A stretch of DNA of 64,000 bases from Rhynchopus sp. YZ270_cl-10 (taxonomy: Eukaryota > Euglenozoa > Diplonemea > Diplonemida > Diplonemidae). The translations under genes were made by a program, and so were the position numbers. This document shows positions 32,048-42,970 of the stretch, piece by piece (position 1 is the first letter of the stretch; each line of letters begins with the position of its first letter). The DNA lies in NCBI GenBank assembly GCA_964035575.1, contig OZ037880.1:186001-250000 (forward strand), read 5' to 3'. The notes under the pieces were generated by a model. The model was not told the origin of the DNA and made no database searches. It saw only the letters and a list, made by a program, of their open reading frames with translations.

Positions 32048-34598
32048 CTAAAAGCCATACATCAATCGTTGTGAGAGAGGCTGAAGGTTAGAGCCGAGCC
32101 AAGCTTTGGTGGGGGATCTGTCCCCAAGCTCTTGCTTCATGTAGGGGTCGGAGGTTGTGTGGTGGATGAACGTGTCTACGTCTAGGTCGGGTATGCGGAG
32201 TGGTGTGGCTGCGTTCCGTGCTGCCAGGGCTGTGACCTCGGCCTGCTCGCGTGCGTCCTGCCCTTCGTGCGCACCCTTGGGGAACACCTTCCCCGAGAAC
32301 ACCTTCTCCAGGTACTCTACGACCTCGCTGTCATACAGCTCAAAGTCGCGCTTCAGCTTGTCCAGCTCCTCGACCTGGCGTTGGAAGGACTCCCGCATGA
32401 GCGTCTTCGTCAGACGCAGCTCCTTATCCTTTTCCGCAAGGTTTCTGTCCAGCTCCAGCACCTTACCCGACAACGTTCTTTCGTGCTCTTGAGTGTTGGT
32501 TGGCGCCTTCCCAACGCGTGTCAGTGCATCCTGCAAAAAATATTGTTGAAATGACGCAAAATGAACATACAATACGAGCCTCCTTGGAGGGGTAGCTGAC
32601 AGGGTTGTCCACGATGATGTCGCGCAGGCTTTTGACCTTTTCCTGTAGTGCGCCTTTGCGTTGGCGGAACTCAATTACCTTGGTGCTCTCGCTGACCTGG
32701 TGGTCGTAGGCAAAGGAGCCATGTGAATTCGCCTTGCTCTTGCTGCCGGTGCGGCTGTGCTGCAGGTGGTCCAGGATGTGCTCTGCGTCCTCAATCTGCC
32801 TCTGCAAGGAGTGTATCGTTTTGGACATCTCTTTGCTGGAGGACTCCGATTCTGTGGTGTAATATGTATTGTAAAGAAGACCTTTGTGAAACGATGTGTG
32901 TGGTTCGAACCATCGATCTGGTCTGATTTGGCTCAGGAACCTCTGCGTGCACTCCACCAATCTCCCTTTTGGTCCGCAACTCTCTGAGAATACAGAACAA
33001 TATGAAGCTGTCCGTTACGCCCAGAAGCTCCAATCTTCAACCGCCGCACCTACCAGCACCACACACAAAAAAAAGCGGGAACTTGAACCGAGCTGTGCTA
33101 AATATGTCGGCCAGAGATTGTGCCTTTTTGGGAAGCATTGTGAAACAACGAACCCGAGTCAAATATGGAATATCAACACCCTTATTATGCCTGCTGTGTC
33201 CGCAGACTGGCTTCGCTACCTCGGTAAGGTGGCGATTCTGAAGAAGCACCACGACAAACCCCACCGGTACGCCACCGCGGCTACCGTTAACATAACGGAG
33301 GCAGAGCTGGCCGCGTGCCTGAAGAAGCAGGGCGAGATGCCCACTGTAGCGCACCACAAGCTTCAAGAACTTGTGGAGGCTGGGGTTGTGACTTCGGTCA
33401 TAACACAAAATATCGACGGGCTGGAGTCTTGCGCAGGCATGCGCTTGAATAGTGTTTTTGCTATTCACGGGGGAGTATCAACAAGTACGAACTGGGCCTG
33501 AGGACAGGCACTTTGAAAGTGTATTGGTAATACAACTAATGTGCCATGCTGACACGGGACGGTTACAACCCGGTAATGGAATGAGGGAACAAAACAGGAA
33601 GAAAAAGGGTTCGACATTAAGGCTCTCGGATGGGGTACACGCGTCGCGGATAAACCGCAAAACCGGACTTTCATGAATTCTCATGAACCTGACCTTTCGA
33701 AGGTACAACGTGGTATATTCCACAAGAACGGACTCAAACCTTTGCATATGATGTAAAAGAAAAACGTACCTCGGGCGCTGCAGTTGGGGCATTTCGCCCA
33801 CACATTTGGATCGTCGAAGACGGTGTCGCGGAGGTGTTTGAGGCGTTCGATCTCGCGGTCTCTGTCGTCAAGCATGTCAATGTAGAGGTCGATCTCTCGT
33901 GTGGCTGCGTCGAAGTCTTCTGCACGGTAGCCAGAGAGGTTCATTTTGAGGTTCGCCTTGACGCGCTCGAATTCATTCTGGAAGAGCTCACGCGCCTGCT
34001 CCTCCTCAGGGTCTACGATATTGGTGGGGTAGTGCTGCTCCAACGACACTCTTGACGAGAGGTCCACCAGCTTCACCGTCCACTGCGGCTGCTTCGCGGT
34101 GGACACCACATCCTCAGGCCGTACGCCTTTCAAGGTCTCCTTGGGAACTGGTTGCTTTTTATGGTATTTATATACTTGGTCGATGATGTGGATGACGTCG
34201 TCTCTGGTCTCGACGTATTGAAACTCCCCGATGAAGTCTGGGTCCTTGATGGGGATGGTGCCTGTGTTGGCACGGCGTGGGGGTTGTGACATCTTGATGA
34301 TGAGGCGGTTGGGAACGGAGGGGTCGAGGTAGAGCGATTCTATGTCTTTAATGAGCCAGCATCGTTTCATGATACTGCGTTCCACGGTGATGAGGTACAC
34401 CGCCTGGTCGGTGATCATCATGTAGCGCTGTTTGGGGTGCATCAAGGCACCACGTGACACTACAGAGTCAAACCAATACACAATACCCGCCTTAGAGTGG
34501 ATCGACCTCAACGCTTGAATATTCGGCACATCTATCAACGCCAACCCAGTACGCGGGTCTATATCCAACCTAGGCAATTGGTCATTCGGAACCGACAT
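32048..34598 (-). CDS. PH-like and coiled-coil protein, paralogue 2
   Basis: Exons 34598-33770, 32851-32571 and 32530-32048, 530 residues. The start MSVPNDQL at 34598 is preferred over an upstream in-frame ATG at 34715 that overlaps the neighbouring gene, and it follows a good CATCACAG acceptor. A PH-like region spans ~40-150, an acidic helical part follows, then DRDREIERLK and W-AK-CPNC (270-273), then coiled coils ending with YDSEVVEYLEKVFSGK. Intron positions differ from paralogue 1: here the first intron falls after CPNCSAR, not before the cysteine knuckle. Intron 1 is 918 nt and contains an antisense sirtuin-like fragment. Intron 2 is only 40 nt (GTATGT...TTGCAG). Confidence 0.82.
33187..33501 (+). 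pseudogene. Sirtuin (Sir2) fragment inside an intron, antisense
   Basis: Plus-strand open segment with MPTVAHHKLQELVEAG, VVTSVITQNIDGLESCAG and VFAIHGG, which match the sirtuin core (HxxL, TQNIDGL, the AG after it, and the catalytic His in HG). The NAD-binding GAGxS motif upstream and the zinc-binding C-x-x-C module downstream are absent. The frame runs into non-family sequence after HGG. It is one of two coding-like plus-strand segments in the window and lies within intron 1 of the PH-like paralogue 2. A broken copy is most likely; a split gene with distant exons is less likely. Confidence 0.65.
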
Positions 34599-34689
34599 TG
34601 TATTGTGTATCTCTGTGATGGGGGTGAGTGGTGAGAGGGGGGTAGATTGAGGTGTAAAAACTGAGGTAGGTAGGGTTAGGTTAGAAATA

Positions 34690-36336
34690 TCACAGCATGC
34701 CCTCCTTGCCGACATGCCGGCATGTTAATGCACCGCTGAAGGGCTCAGGAGACACACATGATACACCCATAGCAGTGGCAGGGCGTGTGTAGGTTAAAGG
34801 TGTGTCCGGGCGGCGTGTTATTGGCCGTTTTCGTCCGGTCTTGCTGACGGCGTATGTGACAGGGAAAAGGTTGCGGAGGGAGGGGTCCGAGAAGGGGCGT
34901 GGTGCGAAGAGGGTGGTGTGGAGCTCAGGGGTTGCGCAGGTTTTGTGTCTCTGTGCGTCGTGGAGGAGCATGTCTGCCGGGTGTGGTGTTGTGGTGTGCG
35001 GTCTGCACCGTGCCGTTGCTGCCGCTACAGACCGTGCCCCGCGCATCTTATCGTTGTTCACCTCACGCCGCGTCTTCTTTAGCACATACCTCTGCTGGTA
35101 CCCGCTCATACTGCTACTGAAAAAATGCTTTTTATTCCGTGATGGTGGAGGGTTTGGGATTATCACATCCTGTGTCCGCCTTGGGCTGGGTGGGGCAGGG
35201 GCAGGAGCAGGGGTGGCCTTCAGAACAACCTGACGTACCTCATGGTCGTGGGGTGTTTCTGGGTCGTCGGGTGGGCATTCATGTGGAGGCTTCTTGTGGA
35301 GGGTGCGGGGTGGGGGGCGCTGCTCGGGTAGGGTCTTCTTCCCGGAGAGTTGAAAGGAGAGTTCGATGAGGGAGGGCAGCGCCTTGCTGCGGTAGTGGAG
35401 CAGGCCTGTGTAGTATCGGAGCCAGACGTTGTCCTGCTTATGCGGGCGTGGGGAGGAGAAGCTCGACACGGCTCGGGTGTTGCGGTCTTCAAGCGAGACG
35501 CCGACCTGCTCGATGAGCTGTTTGATGGTGATCTTGCGGCAGTCGAAGACCTCACGGAAGCGTGGCATCGACAGCGCTGTGCTGAATTTGTCAACCTTCG
35601 TGGTAACCCGCTTCCCGCCCTTCTCCTTGTCCTTAGGGTCCAGCAAAGACTGTAAAAGCAGGTCCGGCTTAGCGCTCGCCTGCTTCGCATCGTTTATCGC
35701 CTTCTCCTTCCGCCACTCCCGGCACTGCTCGACAAAGAGCTTGCGTGACTTCAGCCATAACAGCTCCAGAGACTCCCTCTTCAGCTCCTCGCTCGTCCAG
35801 CAGTCGTTGTAGAGCGATTTTAACATCTGCAGTCTGTGGCCACCACTCAAGCGGATTGTTCCGACAAGCTCGCAGTCGTTTTCCTTCATGAGAATTTCAC
35901 GCTTGATGCGGCAGCGTGCGGTGTTTTCAACACTGCGCCAGCGGGAGATTAGGAACGTTATCTGCTCAGACTTTGATTTGAGGAAAGCACGAAAGGCACG
36001 TTGCACGGTCTTCACAGAGAGCAGAAATCTGTGAAGCATGGTCGATACGTAGCGCTGGCTGAGGGAGACCAGCTTGAGGTGTTTCTTGATGATGACGAGG
36101 TGTGCGTTTAGCGTGGAGGTGTTCAGAATGGTGCTCCGCGGGTCGTTTCTGAAGCCATAGCTGCAGGCGAAGTCGCAAAAGGACCCAAGCAGGTGGTCCT
36201 CTTTCTGCCCTGGGGTGTCGTCATCGATGTCACGGAACAGATGCTGCAGACTCTTCCCTACACCCACAGAGATGCTGCATGCATCCCCTATCACCGCATT
36301 TCGCGTCTGCCCACACTTCCGCTTCTTGCGCACCAT
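34690..36336 (-). CDS. Uncharacterised 548-residue protein
   Basis: Single exon, ATG at 36336 (MVRKKRKCGQTR); the frame is open farther 5' only through a GTG. Residues ~90-260 are helical and basic, with an IQ-like segment (VKTVQRAFRAFLKSK) that could bind calmodulin (weak). The middle carries LSMPRFREVF and NVWLRYYTGLLHY. The C-terminal ~200 residues are Pro/Arg-rich and probably disordered. No catalytic domain seen. Its stop lies 91 nt upstream of the ATG of paralogue 2, so the spacing is tight. Confidence 0.78.
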   Translation of the reverse strand: MVRKKRKCGQTRNAVIGDACSISVGVGKSLQHLFRDIDDDTPGQKEDHLLGSFCDFACSYGFRNDPRSTILNTSTLNAHLVIIKKHLKLVSLSQRYVSTMLHRFLLSVKTVQRAFRAFLKSKSEQITFLISRWRSVENTARCRIKREILMKENDCELVGTIRLSGGHRLQMLKSLYNDCWTSEELKRESLELLWLKSRKLFVEQCREWRKEKAINDAKQASAKPDLLLQSLLDPKDKEKGGKRVTTKVDKFSTALSMPRFREVFDCRKITIKQLIEQVGVSLEDRNTRAVSSFSSPRPHKQDNVWLRYYTGLLHYRSKALPSLIELSFQLSGKKTLPEQRPPPRTLHKKPPHECPPDDPETPHDHEVRQVVLKATPAPAPAPPSPRRTQDVIIPNPPPSRNKKHFFSSSMSGYQQRYVLKKTRREVNNDKMRGARSVAAATARCRPHTTTPHPADMLLHDAQRHKTCATPELHTTLFAPRPFSDPSLRNLFPVTYAVSKTGRKRPITRRPDTPLTYTRPATAMGVSCVSPEPFSGALTCRHVGKEGML

Positions 36337-37199
36337 GTTTGCTGTCTCGAACACAGGGTTCTGCACTCAATATCTCCGCAAGGTTAGCATACCATGGTGT
36401 TCTGCCGAAGCATCGTGACAAAGGTATAGAGGGGTGTTTCAGGGTGTAGAGGAGGAGGAGGAGGTGAAAATTGGAGCCTGTGGTGCGAAGGGTGGTGTAT
36501 GTAACCAGGGGGGGGGGAGATTGTGAGGCGATTAATTGGCAGTTCTCAAAAACAAAGATCCAATATTCTGCAAATCGCTCCCAGGTAGCCTGAAAGGGCT
36601 CACCTATTTGGGGGTTGAGATCTCGTAACGGAATCACTCAGACAAATCACTCCACCAACCAGGAGCCAAGTATATCGGGCTTAGCTATCAGCTATACGGC
36701 GGGAAGAGAGGTAATGATGAAATGTGAAAAAAGAAGGCCTTTTTTTTTGTGCGAAAAATTGAATCATGATGAAATAAAAAGTTGTTCGGGACAGCGCCTC
36801 TGTTGGGCAGGTCCTGTCAAAATGAATGCCATGTCTTTTTTCTTCTTTTTCTTGCGGAATGTAGGGGCATTTAGCGCATATCTTACATCACCATCACCCC
36901 ATCCCCAAGCAATATGTTCGACCACAATTGCGGCATCACCATTCCTGCTGTCTCCCCTCCCCTCCCCTTTCCCTCCCTCCCCCCCAGTGTTGGCAGGTTT
37001 AATGCAGGGTGTTTAAAACAGGTGTATTAAAATGTATCAAAACTGTAAACTTGTATTAAAGAAACTGTACTAAACTTTTGGGGTGCTGTACTCAACCAAC
37101 ACTGACCCCCCCGGAAAGGGCAAAAAACCGCCATATAATTTCCTCGTTATCGGATAATACCTCTCTCAGAGAAAAAGACGCTGTTCAATTCTTGGATTC

Positions 37200-37334
37200 A
37201 GTGAAACTCCCCTCTATTCTCTGCAACACATTTGCTGTCCAGAGAAAAATCACAACAACCCTCGCACGTAAGTACCCACTTTAAGTGGATAATCAGGGTC
37301 TGTACTCAATGTTGTCCGAAGAATTTGTACTACG
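37200..37334 (+). repeat. Dispersed repeat R4, copy 2
   Basis: Nearly identical to 1731-1865 in the same orientation, 35 kb away. The match starts at AGTGAAACTCCCCTCTATTC and holds without a gap to the CCGAAG segment. Sequences on both sides differ, so the ends of the unit can be read from this pair. Confidence 0.8.
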
Positions 37335-38944
37335 TAAGGTATAGACGTCGTTTGTCCTCAAACCCTTAAGAGCAACTTTTAGGAAGAAAAGCACCTTCAA
37401 AGGGGTAGTCCGCATCAAGGTGATGTACACCATGCACGGCTACATGCTAAGAAGGGGTTTTGGTTAAGAGACTGACCTCATTACAAAGGTGAAAAGGTAG
37501 AGGTGGGGATACAGTCCGCACACCTCCCCCAAAGGTGGCAGAGGTAATGTGTCTCTATTATTTTTTTATTTTTATTTTTTTTGAAAAATTGAAAAATTGA
37601 TGGCGTGTGGACACCTCGCTTTTTTCTCGTGTGAACTCCACGCAGCCTTTCCTCGCCTATCTCTCGTTTCGTAGATACCGCTTTTTTTTTTTTGGGGAGG
37701 GAGGGGAAAAGAAATGTTGGGGAGTACCGTAAGCTTCGCTTTGCTTTTGAGACAAAAAAGAGCGGAATGTGTCATATAAAAACAATGGTCGGAGAACAGC
37801 AAACAAATAAAACATCAAATGAAAATTTTGACGTTGTGTTGCAGTGCAATATCATCTAGGTTCTTTTTTTTCGCTTTGAGGGAAGCCAGAATTGCATCCG
37901 CCCAGGAGACAGCATGGTGATGGGCAGAAAACAAATATTTCAAAACGTAAAAAGATGAATGGGCCTTCTATGCACACACATACAGCATACGTCGAAAAAC
38001 AGATGTGTACCAAAACTACTTCTTTTTTTTTGTTTGGCTTTCGTATTTTCCACCACCATGGCAAAATCGGGAGACACCCCACCCCACACCACGCCCCGCA
38101 ACCCTCCGACAGAGTAGGGGGACAGCTACGCCAGCAACGAAGCTCTGTTTGTACACCAGAGTTTCGCGCAGCGTCGCAGCCAACTGCTAAAAACAGAAAA
38201 AAAAAAAAAGACAGTAACCTTGAAAAAAAGTGAAGTTGATAGTGCAAACGCCGGCATCGATAAGAATGGGGGAGGGTTCGTAAGATAGCACTACGTTGTG
38301 CGTAGTGACCGTACCACAAAACCATCATGAGACTGGAAACTCCTGAAGGAGAGAAAGAAAAAACCCAGGTAGAAAAGTTGGGCACCCGGGAGTATCCCCC
38401 AGCGAAAAAAAAGCAAACAACAACAACGAATAAAAAAAGAAATAAAGAAAGAAACTTGAAAGAGCTAACGCGTTTCGAAGTACCACGCATATCCCCATTT
38501 GTACCAGTTGTATAAAATAAATGGGGAGAGACCGCAAAACAAACCCGGGACGGACCCCAATCATGCATTACATCCACTTCGTGGTTGAAGTCTGGAAAAA
38601 GGAAAAAAAAAAAAAAAGCAAACGTTGTACAGAAATTCACCTACCTAACTAAAAGTGTAGTGGTTTCATTTAATTTACACAGGAGATCTGTCGCAGTTTG
38701 TTTTAATCCGAAAAAAAAAAGGGGGGGGGAAATTAAAGTATTTCCCAGGTCAAGTGTGTATGTCTCCGAAAACTCGCAACCTCCCCACCCAATACCCACA
38801 GGCATCAGGGCAACACTAAGATGTTCCTAGGACAAGAATCCTTCTTCCGTACAGCAAAAAACAAAAAAAAAAAAAAAAAAAAAATGAAAAAATGACAACA
38901 ACAATAAAAACGCAAGTACGACTACAACTAACAAGACTCAAGAG

Positions 38945-39025
38945 AAAGTTGATAGTGCAAAACGCCTCTGGGACAGGCATTGACACTCCATGGGTTATCG
39001 CACCTCGGAATGTTGCACTTGGGAG
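38945..39025 (+). repeat. Repeat family R2, near-full copy
   Basis: AAGTTGATAGTGCAAAACGC ... GGCATTGACACTCC ... GGGTTATCG ... GGAATGTTGCACTTGGGAG. Same layout as 7893-7975, with changes in the hairpin arms. Confidence 0.75.
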
Positions 39026-39338
39026 AGAAAAGATGAAATAGCTGCCACGGCTTCGAAGGATTATGCAATAATAAAATGTAACAACTGCAAATTTATTGCG
39101 CTTTTCGCCCCGAACGAAAAATAATTCGCAGACACGCACCTTCAGCCTCTTCTATGTCCTCTTTGCCGATGTTGGTATATGAAATGATGAGACTACTCTT
39201 CGAAGGACAAATAAAATCATGTGAGGATGAAAGTTTTGATTGTATTGTGGAAGCTAGAAATGTTTCAGCGGTTAAGTTTCCCACGGCTTCCCGGTTATTT
39301 CGGGGTTTCCGGGTATTTTAAAAAAGGAAAAAGAAAAT

Positions 39339-39430
39339 GTGGTGCTTTCGGAAGGTCAACGACCTGTCAATATCAGGGGGGTCTATAAAGTCCCTGTGTC
39401 AGTCAATATCGACCCCTCCTGGAGCACCAA
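39339..39430 (-). repeat. Repeat family R6 with short terminal inverted repeats
   Basis: Reads GGTGCTTTCGGAAGGTC ... GACCCCTCCTGGAGCACC. The outer GGTGCT and AGCACC pair. Copies in the other orientation lie at 53828-53884 and 63479-63546 and share AGGGGTYGATATTGACAGG. A small MITE-like unit is likely. Confidence 0.7.
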
Positions 39431-40178
39431 AAATGGAATTCAAAAAAAAAAAATTTTTTTTTTTTTCGAATGACAGAATTAAGTACACCCAAACAACCCA
39501 AATCCTGTTGATCTGTCTCTCGATCTTGGGGTAGGTGGTTTTTTGTTGTGGTTTTAAATTTTCATCATTGTTTCTGGGAAAAACCGGAAACCTCCGTAAC
39601 AACCGGGATTTAGTGGGGGAAAAAAAGCTAACTTATCCGCTGTTTTAAATATTTGAGCAAAAAAAATAACACGCTCCGTGTAGGAGAAGAGATCAGTCTT
39701 AGGGGAAAAATAGGGCGCAGAAAGGGTCACTCAGATCCAATCCAGTTGGTGGGTCTGGATCAGAAAAACCAAATGAACGTACATTAATCTGGCAGACCTA
39801 ATTGACATGACGCGTTATCCTCGAGAGTATGGAAAGAAAGAGAACGGAATCGTACTGCCCACAAAATTTCAGAGAAAAAAAATCAGGCAGTACCCTGAGC
39901 CCCTTATCGATAAACCCTGTTGTGAACGCACAAAGCTTATTGTTCGAAACCAACACTCATCACTTCATTTCTGGCCAGAGGATACAGTATTAACTTGTCT
40001 TGGGTGGCAGGTACAAATATCTGCAGGTTGCCTGAAACAATGAAGAATATGGCACATAAGAACAAAGGGTCTAACGAAAGGGAAAAAAAAAACGATCCGT
40101 CTCACCAAAAAAGGGGGGAAAATATGAAAGCCAAAAAAAAAATCAGAAAAAAACCCTCCCCAAAAAAAAACGGAATAA

Positions 40179-40306
40179 AAGTTGACTTGAAAATACAACA
40201 GCCCTCTCGTGACAGTGTACCTTGGTACATGACTGGCTGTACCGGGGTGGACCCCAACCATGCAGTCCTACATCCATTTTTTCGCGGTTTACATCTGATA
40301 CAAAAC
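40179..40306 (+). repeat. Repeat family R3, second half
   Basis: GTTGACTTGAAAATACAACA ... GGACCCCAACCATGCAGTCC, then TACATCCATTTTTTCGCGG and GTTTACATCTGATA. It shares the 3' end with 50075-50152. Confidence 0.7.
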
Positions 40307-40418
40307 AAACAAAATAATTCTTGTGATGGTTGAGGGGCCCCCCCGGGGACACACACATCAAACATTGATCCATATACCCCCACACATTCCCCCCCTCCCA
40401 ATCCTAATTATAAACCGT

Positions 40419-41795
40419 TTAATATCCAGGACGGCTTCGGACATCTTCGGACATATAGAGGCGTGCTGTGTCTTTACCACGCTCCCCGTCGGGGTTGAAT
40501 TCTGCCATCATGCCGTGTTCATAATTGCAGCCACCGCCGGTGAAGGTGGCTGGTGGGAACATGAGCCCTGGGGGTGCCACTGCGGCACGTACGTCGAAGT
40601 ATGTAGCAGGCTCCTGCTTCTGGGCGTGCTCTTGACACCAGCTGCAGTGTCCTCCGTGCACCATGCCGGTGTACTCGACGAAGGGGTCTTCCTCCATGTA
40701 CGCCACCTTGTCTGTCACCTCGGCGGGAAAGGTGTCGATAAAGCTGTGGTACATCCTTGCCGTCTGCAGCGGACCTGAACACCGCACCGGGTGGCACATA
40801 ATGAACTCGCTGTTGGACTTCTGCAGAAGATAGTCCATGACGCCGTTGACGTGGTGCTCCCAGTAGTCGAGGTTCGGGCGCGACGCGAAGTGGATGAAGC
40901 TGCCACCGTACATAGTGCGCATGCCCGGTCGCCATGCCTCACTGCGCCACTGCCCAGAGGTGTTCCCAGAGTCTTCAAAAACCCCGAGGACATCGTATGT
41001 GTCAAAGATGTGCTCCCACGGCTTGGTGGTCTTGATGTCGACATCAGCGTACACCCCGCCCATCAAGAGCATGATCACCGCACGGAACAGATCTGTCATG
41101 AAGACCCCTGCCATAGCATAGCTATGCTCGTGTTGCATCATCAGCTCAATCCTGCGGAACACCATATTCACCTTGGTGTGTGTCAGCTGGGTCCGCACAA
41201 ACTCCCAAATGGAAGTGTCTGTCCACCAGACGACCTGTTGTTTTGGGTCCACCGCATGCCATGACTGCACGTAGTTCCGCCATGGGGACACACAGGTCGA
41301 CTTCCACATGGTGTGCACAAAGCGACGGCCCTCATGTGAGATCACCCTGTCGTACATACCGAGCGACTTCGGCAGCTTGATCTTTGGCAGCGGGTGGTGC
41401 ACCTTTTCGTAGATGCGTTCAATGTGCTGTACTGGAATGGTGGCTGCGCATTCCAGCATGACCTCCTCAAGGCGTTCGTACGCTTCCATCAGGCGGGGGA
41501 ACTCGGCCTCGTCAAGGCGTGTGTAGTTCAGACGCACTAAAGCGGGGTGGTCCAGCTCGCGTTCAGAAAAGGTGTAGCACGTCTGTGCGGCAATCAAGTG
41601 GCCTTCGTATGCATGTTGCATGTCAGCCATCCCACAGTGCCCCGGCTGGCGGCAAAGCATTGGCGATGCGGGTGCCTGTGCAACCACAGTACGGATCTCC
41701 ACCTGTTTATTGGTACTGAACAAACTCGACATCGCCGCCACGGCGAACACCGCAAACAAAACCTTGCCGCATAGTTTAGTGTTGTAAGTGGGCAT
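40419..41795 (-). CDS. GT32-type glycosyltransferase (DXD), type II membrane protein
   Basis: 458 residues from the ATG at 41795; an alternative in-frame ATG at 41840 would add 15 residues. A TTCCAG acceptor-like site between the two favours the shorter form. A short basic N-tail is followed by a signal anchor (VLFAVFAVAAMSSLF), then a luminal domain. Key marks are WRNYVQSWHAVDP, VVWWTD and the DXD-bearing segment AVIMLLMGGVYADVDIKT, characteristic of the Gly_transf_sug (OCH1-like) family that uses nucleotide sugars in the Golgi. Donor and acceptor are unknown. Conserved cysteines near the C-terminus (GGHCSWCQEH) may form disulfides. Confidence 0.9.
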   Translation of the reverse strand: MPTYNTKLCGKVLFAVFAVAAMSSLFSTNKQVEIRTVVAQAPASPMLCRQPGHCGMADMQHAYEGHLIAAQTCYTFSERELDHPALVRLNYTRLDEAEFPRLMEAYERLEEVMLECAATIPVQHIERIYEKVHHPLPKIKLPKSLGMYDRVISHEGRRFVHTMWKSTCVSPWRNYVQSWHAVDPKQQVVWWTDTSIWEFVRTQLTHTKVNMVFRRIELMMQHEHSYAMAGVFMTDLFRAVIMLLMGGVYADVDIKTTKPWEHIFDTYDVLGVFEDSGNTSGQWRSEAWRPGMRTMYGGSFIHFASRPNLDYWEHHVNGVMDYLLQKSNSEFIMCHPVRCSGPLQTARMYHSFIDTFPAEVTDKVAYMEEDPFVEYTGMVHGGHCSWCQEHAQKQEPATYFDVRAAVAPPGLMFPPATFTGGGCNYEHGMMAEFNPDGERGKDTARLYMSEDVRSRPGY

Positions 41796-42021
41796 CGTGC
41801 GCTGGAAGGTGTTTGATCGTTTTGGGTGGTGGGTGGTCATAAAAAAAACAATGCCATATTTTTTCAAGTGCAAAAGAGAAAGAAATAGCCACGTCTTGTA
41901 TCTAATAAACACAACGCCCCTGAGAGACATAAATAGGTGAGATCTACCCTCGCAACAGCAGTTATAGAAACTGCTAAATGCGTCGGCATTTTGCTCCTCC
42001 CACAACCCCCCCCCTCTACAT

Positions 42022-42762
42022 TCAGGTTCTTTTGAAGACCACAGGGGCAGCAGACTTGAATATCAACTGCACAGGGCCGTCTTTTGCAACGAAGTCGGCC
42101 TTCGTCTTTTGAAGACCCTCCACTTCAAAGTCGTAGGTCATGCCGAGCTGAACGTTTGCGCTGAGTGCGTTGCCTGCGAACATGAGGCCGACGACGTGGT
42201 TGGGCATGGAGGGGTCTGTGAGGTGCAGACGGAGGAGCGCCTTCTTTGTTGCGGGGGCTTCCATGTTGAAGGACGAGACGGAGGAGACTGTAGCTGTGAC
42301 TGAGACGTTTGTCACATGCTTCCTGGTCCCTTCCAGGTGCGTCGCAGTCAGCTCCCGGAGCGTGTCGCTTCGTGCCAGACGGTTTTTCTGTGGACTGTTC
42401 GGCAAACTGGAAAGCGGCTTCTGTGGTGACACCACCCGCTCCTGTGCCCCCACCACCTCTGCCGCAAACACAGCAAGCACAGGAGCACCCTTCATCGTCT
42501 GCGCAAGACAGTAGTCCGTAAGACGCACCGTATCCCCCTGGCGGATCCCCGACGTCCGCACCAGCTCCTCACAGCCGCTCCCCAGGTGCGTGACCGCCAT
42601 TATAAACGCATCCCCCACACGGCTGTCCCGCAGCTCCATACGGAACCGAATGACCCCCTGTGCATCCTGCTGGCGAACAATGCTGTGGATGGACAGAACC
42701 AGCTCAGGGTACTCCTCCCCCGCCTTAAGCCCATTGCACGCACCTTCGGTTAGCTTCGCCAT
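42022..42762 (-). CDS. Short RPA1-like OB-fold protein
   Basis: 246 residues, ATG at 42762, right after a C/T-rich leader ending CTCCAG. Residues 1-105 match the RPA70 N-terminal OB domain (LTEGACNGL, a pattern like LSEGAI; then PELVLSIHSIV, RFRMELRDS, and VRLTDYCLAQ with VLAVFAAEVV). After a Ser/Pro linker (~110-135), a second OB-like domain (~135-245) resembles DBD-A with a truncated end. DBD-B and the zinc-bearing DBD-C of full RPA1 are missing, so this is an accessory RPA-like protein in ssDNA binding, checkpoint or telomere work (inference). No intron. Confidence 0.75.
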   Translation of the reverse strand: MAKLTEGACNGLKAGEEYPELVLSIHSIVRQQDAQGVIRFRMELRDSRVGDAFIMAVTHLGSGCEELVRTSGIRQGDTVRLTDYCLAQTMKGAPVLAVFAAEVVGAQERVVSPQKPLSSLPNSPQKNRLARSDTLRELTATHLEGTRKHVTNVSVTATVSSVSSFNMEAPATKKALLRLHLTDPSMPNHVVGLMFAGNALSANVQLGMTYDFEVEGLQKTKADFVAKDGPVQLIFKSAAPVVFKRT

Positions 42763-42970
42763 GTTGGTGCACCTGGAGTTGAAGGAATAAGAGAAGACGG
42801 GAAGAGGGGAGACTTTAAACTTAAATAGGAAAGGGGTAAACTCACCTCGTACAAAACTCCATATAGCGATGGTTGGAACAGGCTTGGGTTCAGAGAAAAA
42901 AAGGTAAAGGCACGAAAGATGAAGATGGCAACGTCCGCATGGCGGTACTTTGTGAGAATATGAGACATTT

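Larger units (their letters stand above)
36337..40418. other. 4 kb gene-poor, repeat-rich stretch
   Basis: No gene supported. A 262-residue minus-strand frame (37852-38640) is an artefact made of repeat sequence and Phe/Lys runs. Repeats present are R4 (37200-37334), R2 (38228-38255 and 38945-39025), R3 fragments (38535-38600 and 40179-40306) and R6 (39339-39430). Confidence 0.65.

Noticed and set aside
36230..36637. 135-residue minus-strand frame 5' of the 548-residue gene
   Set aside because: Overlaps the start of the accepted gene in another frame and has no recognisable motif.
37852..38640. 262-residue open frame on the minus strand
   Set aside because: It runs through repeats R2 and R3 and Phe/Lys homopolymers, has no domain and no codon-like pattern.
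42846..42968. Small ORF starting MSHILTKYRHADVAIF just after the paralogue A torsin stop
   Set aside because: Only 2 nt from the stop, and the possible GTGAGT donor does not join in phase to the RPA-like gene; most likely UTR.
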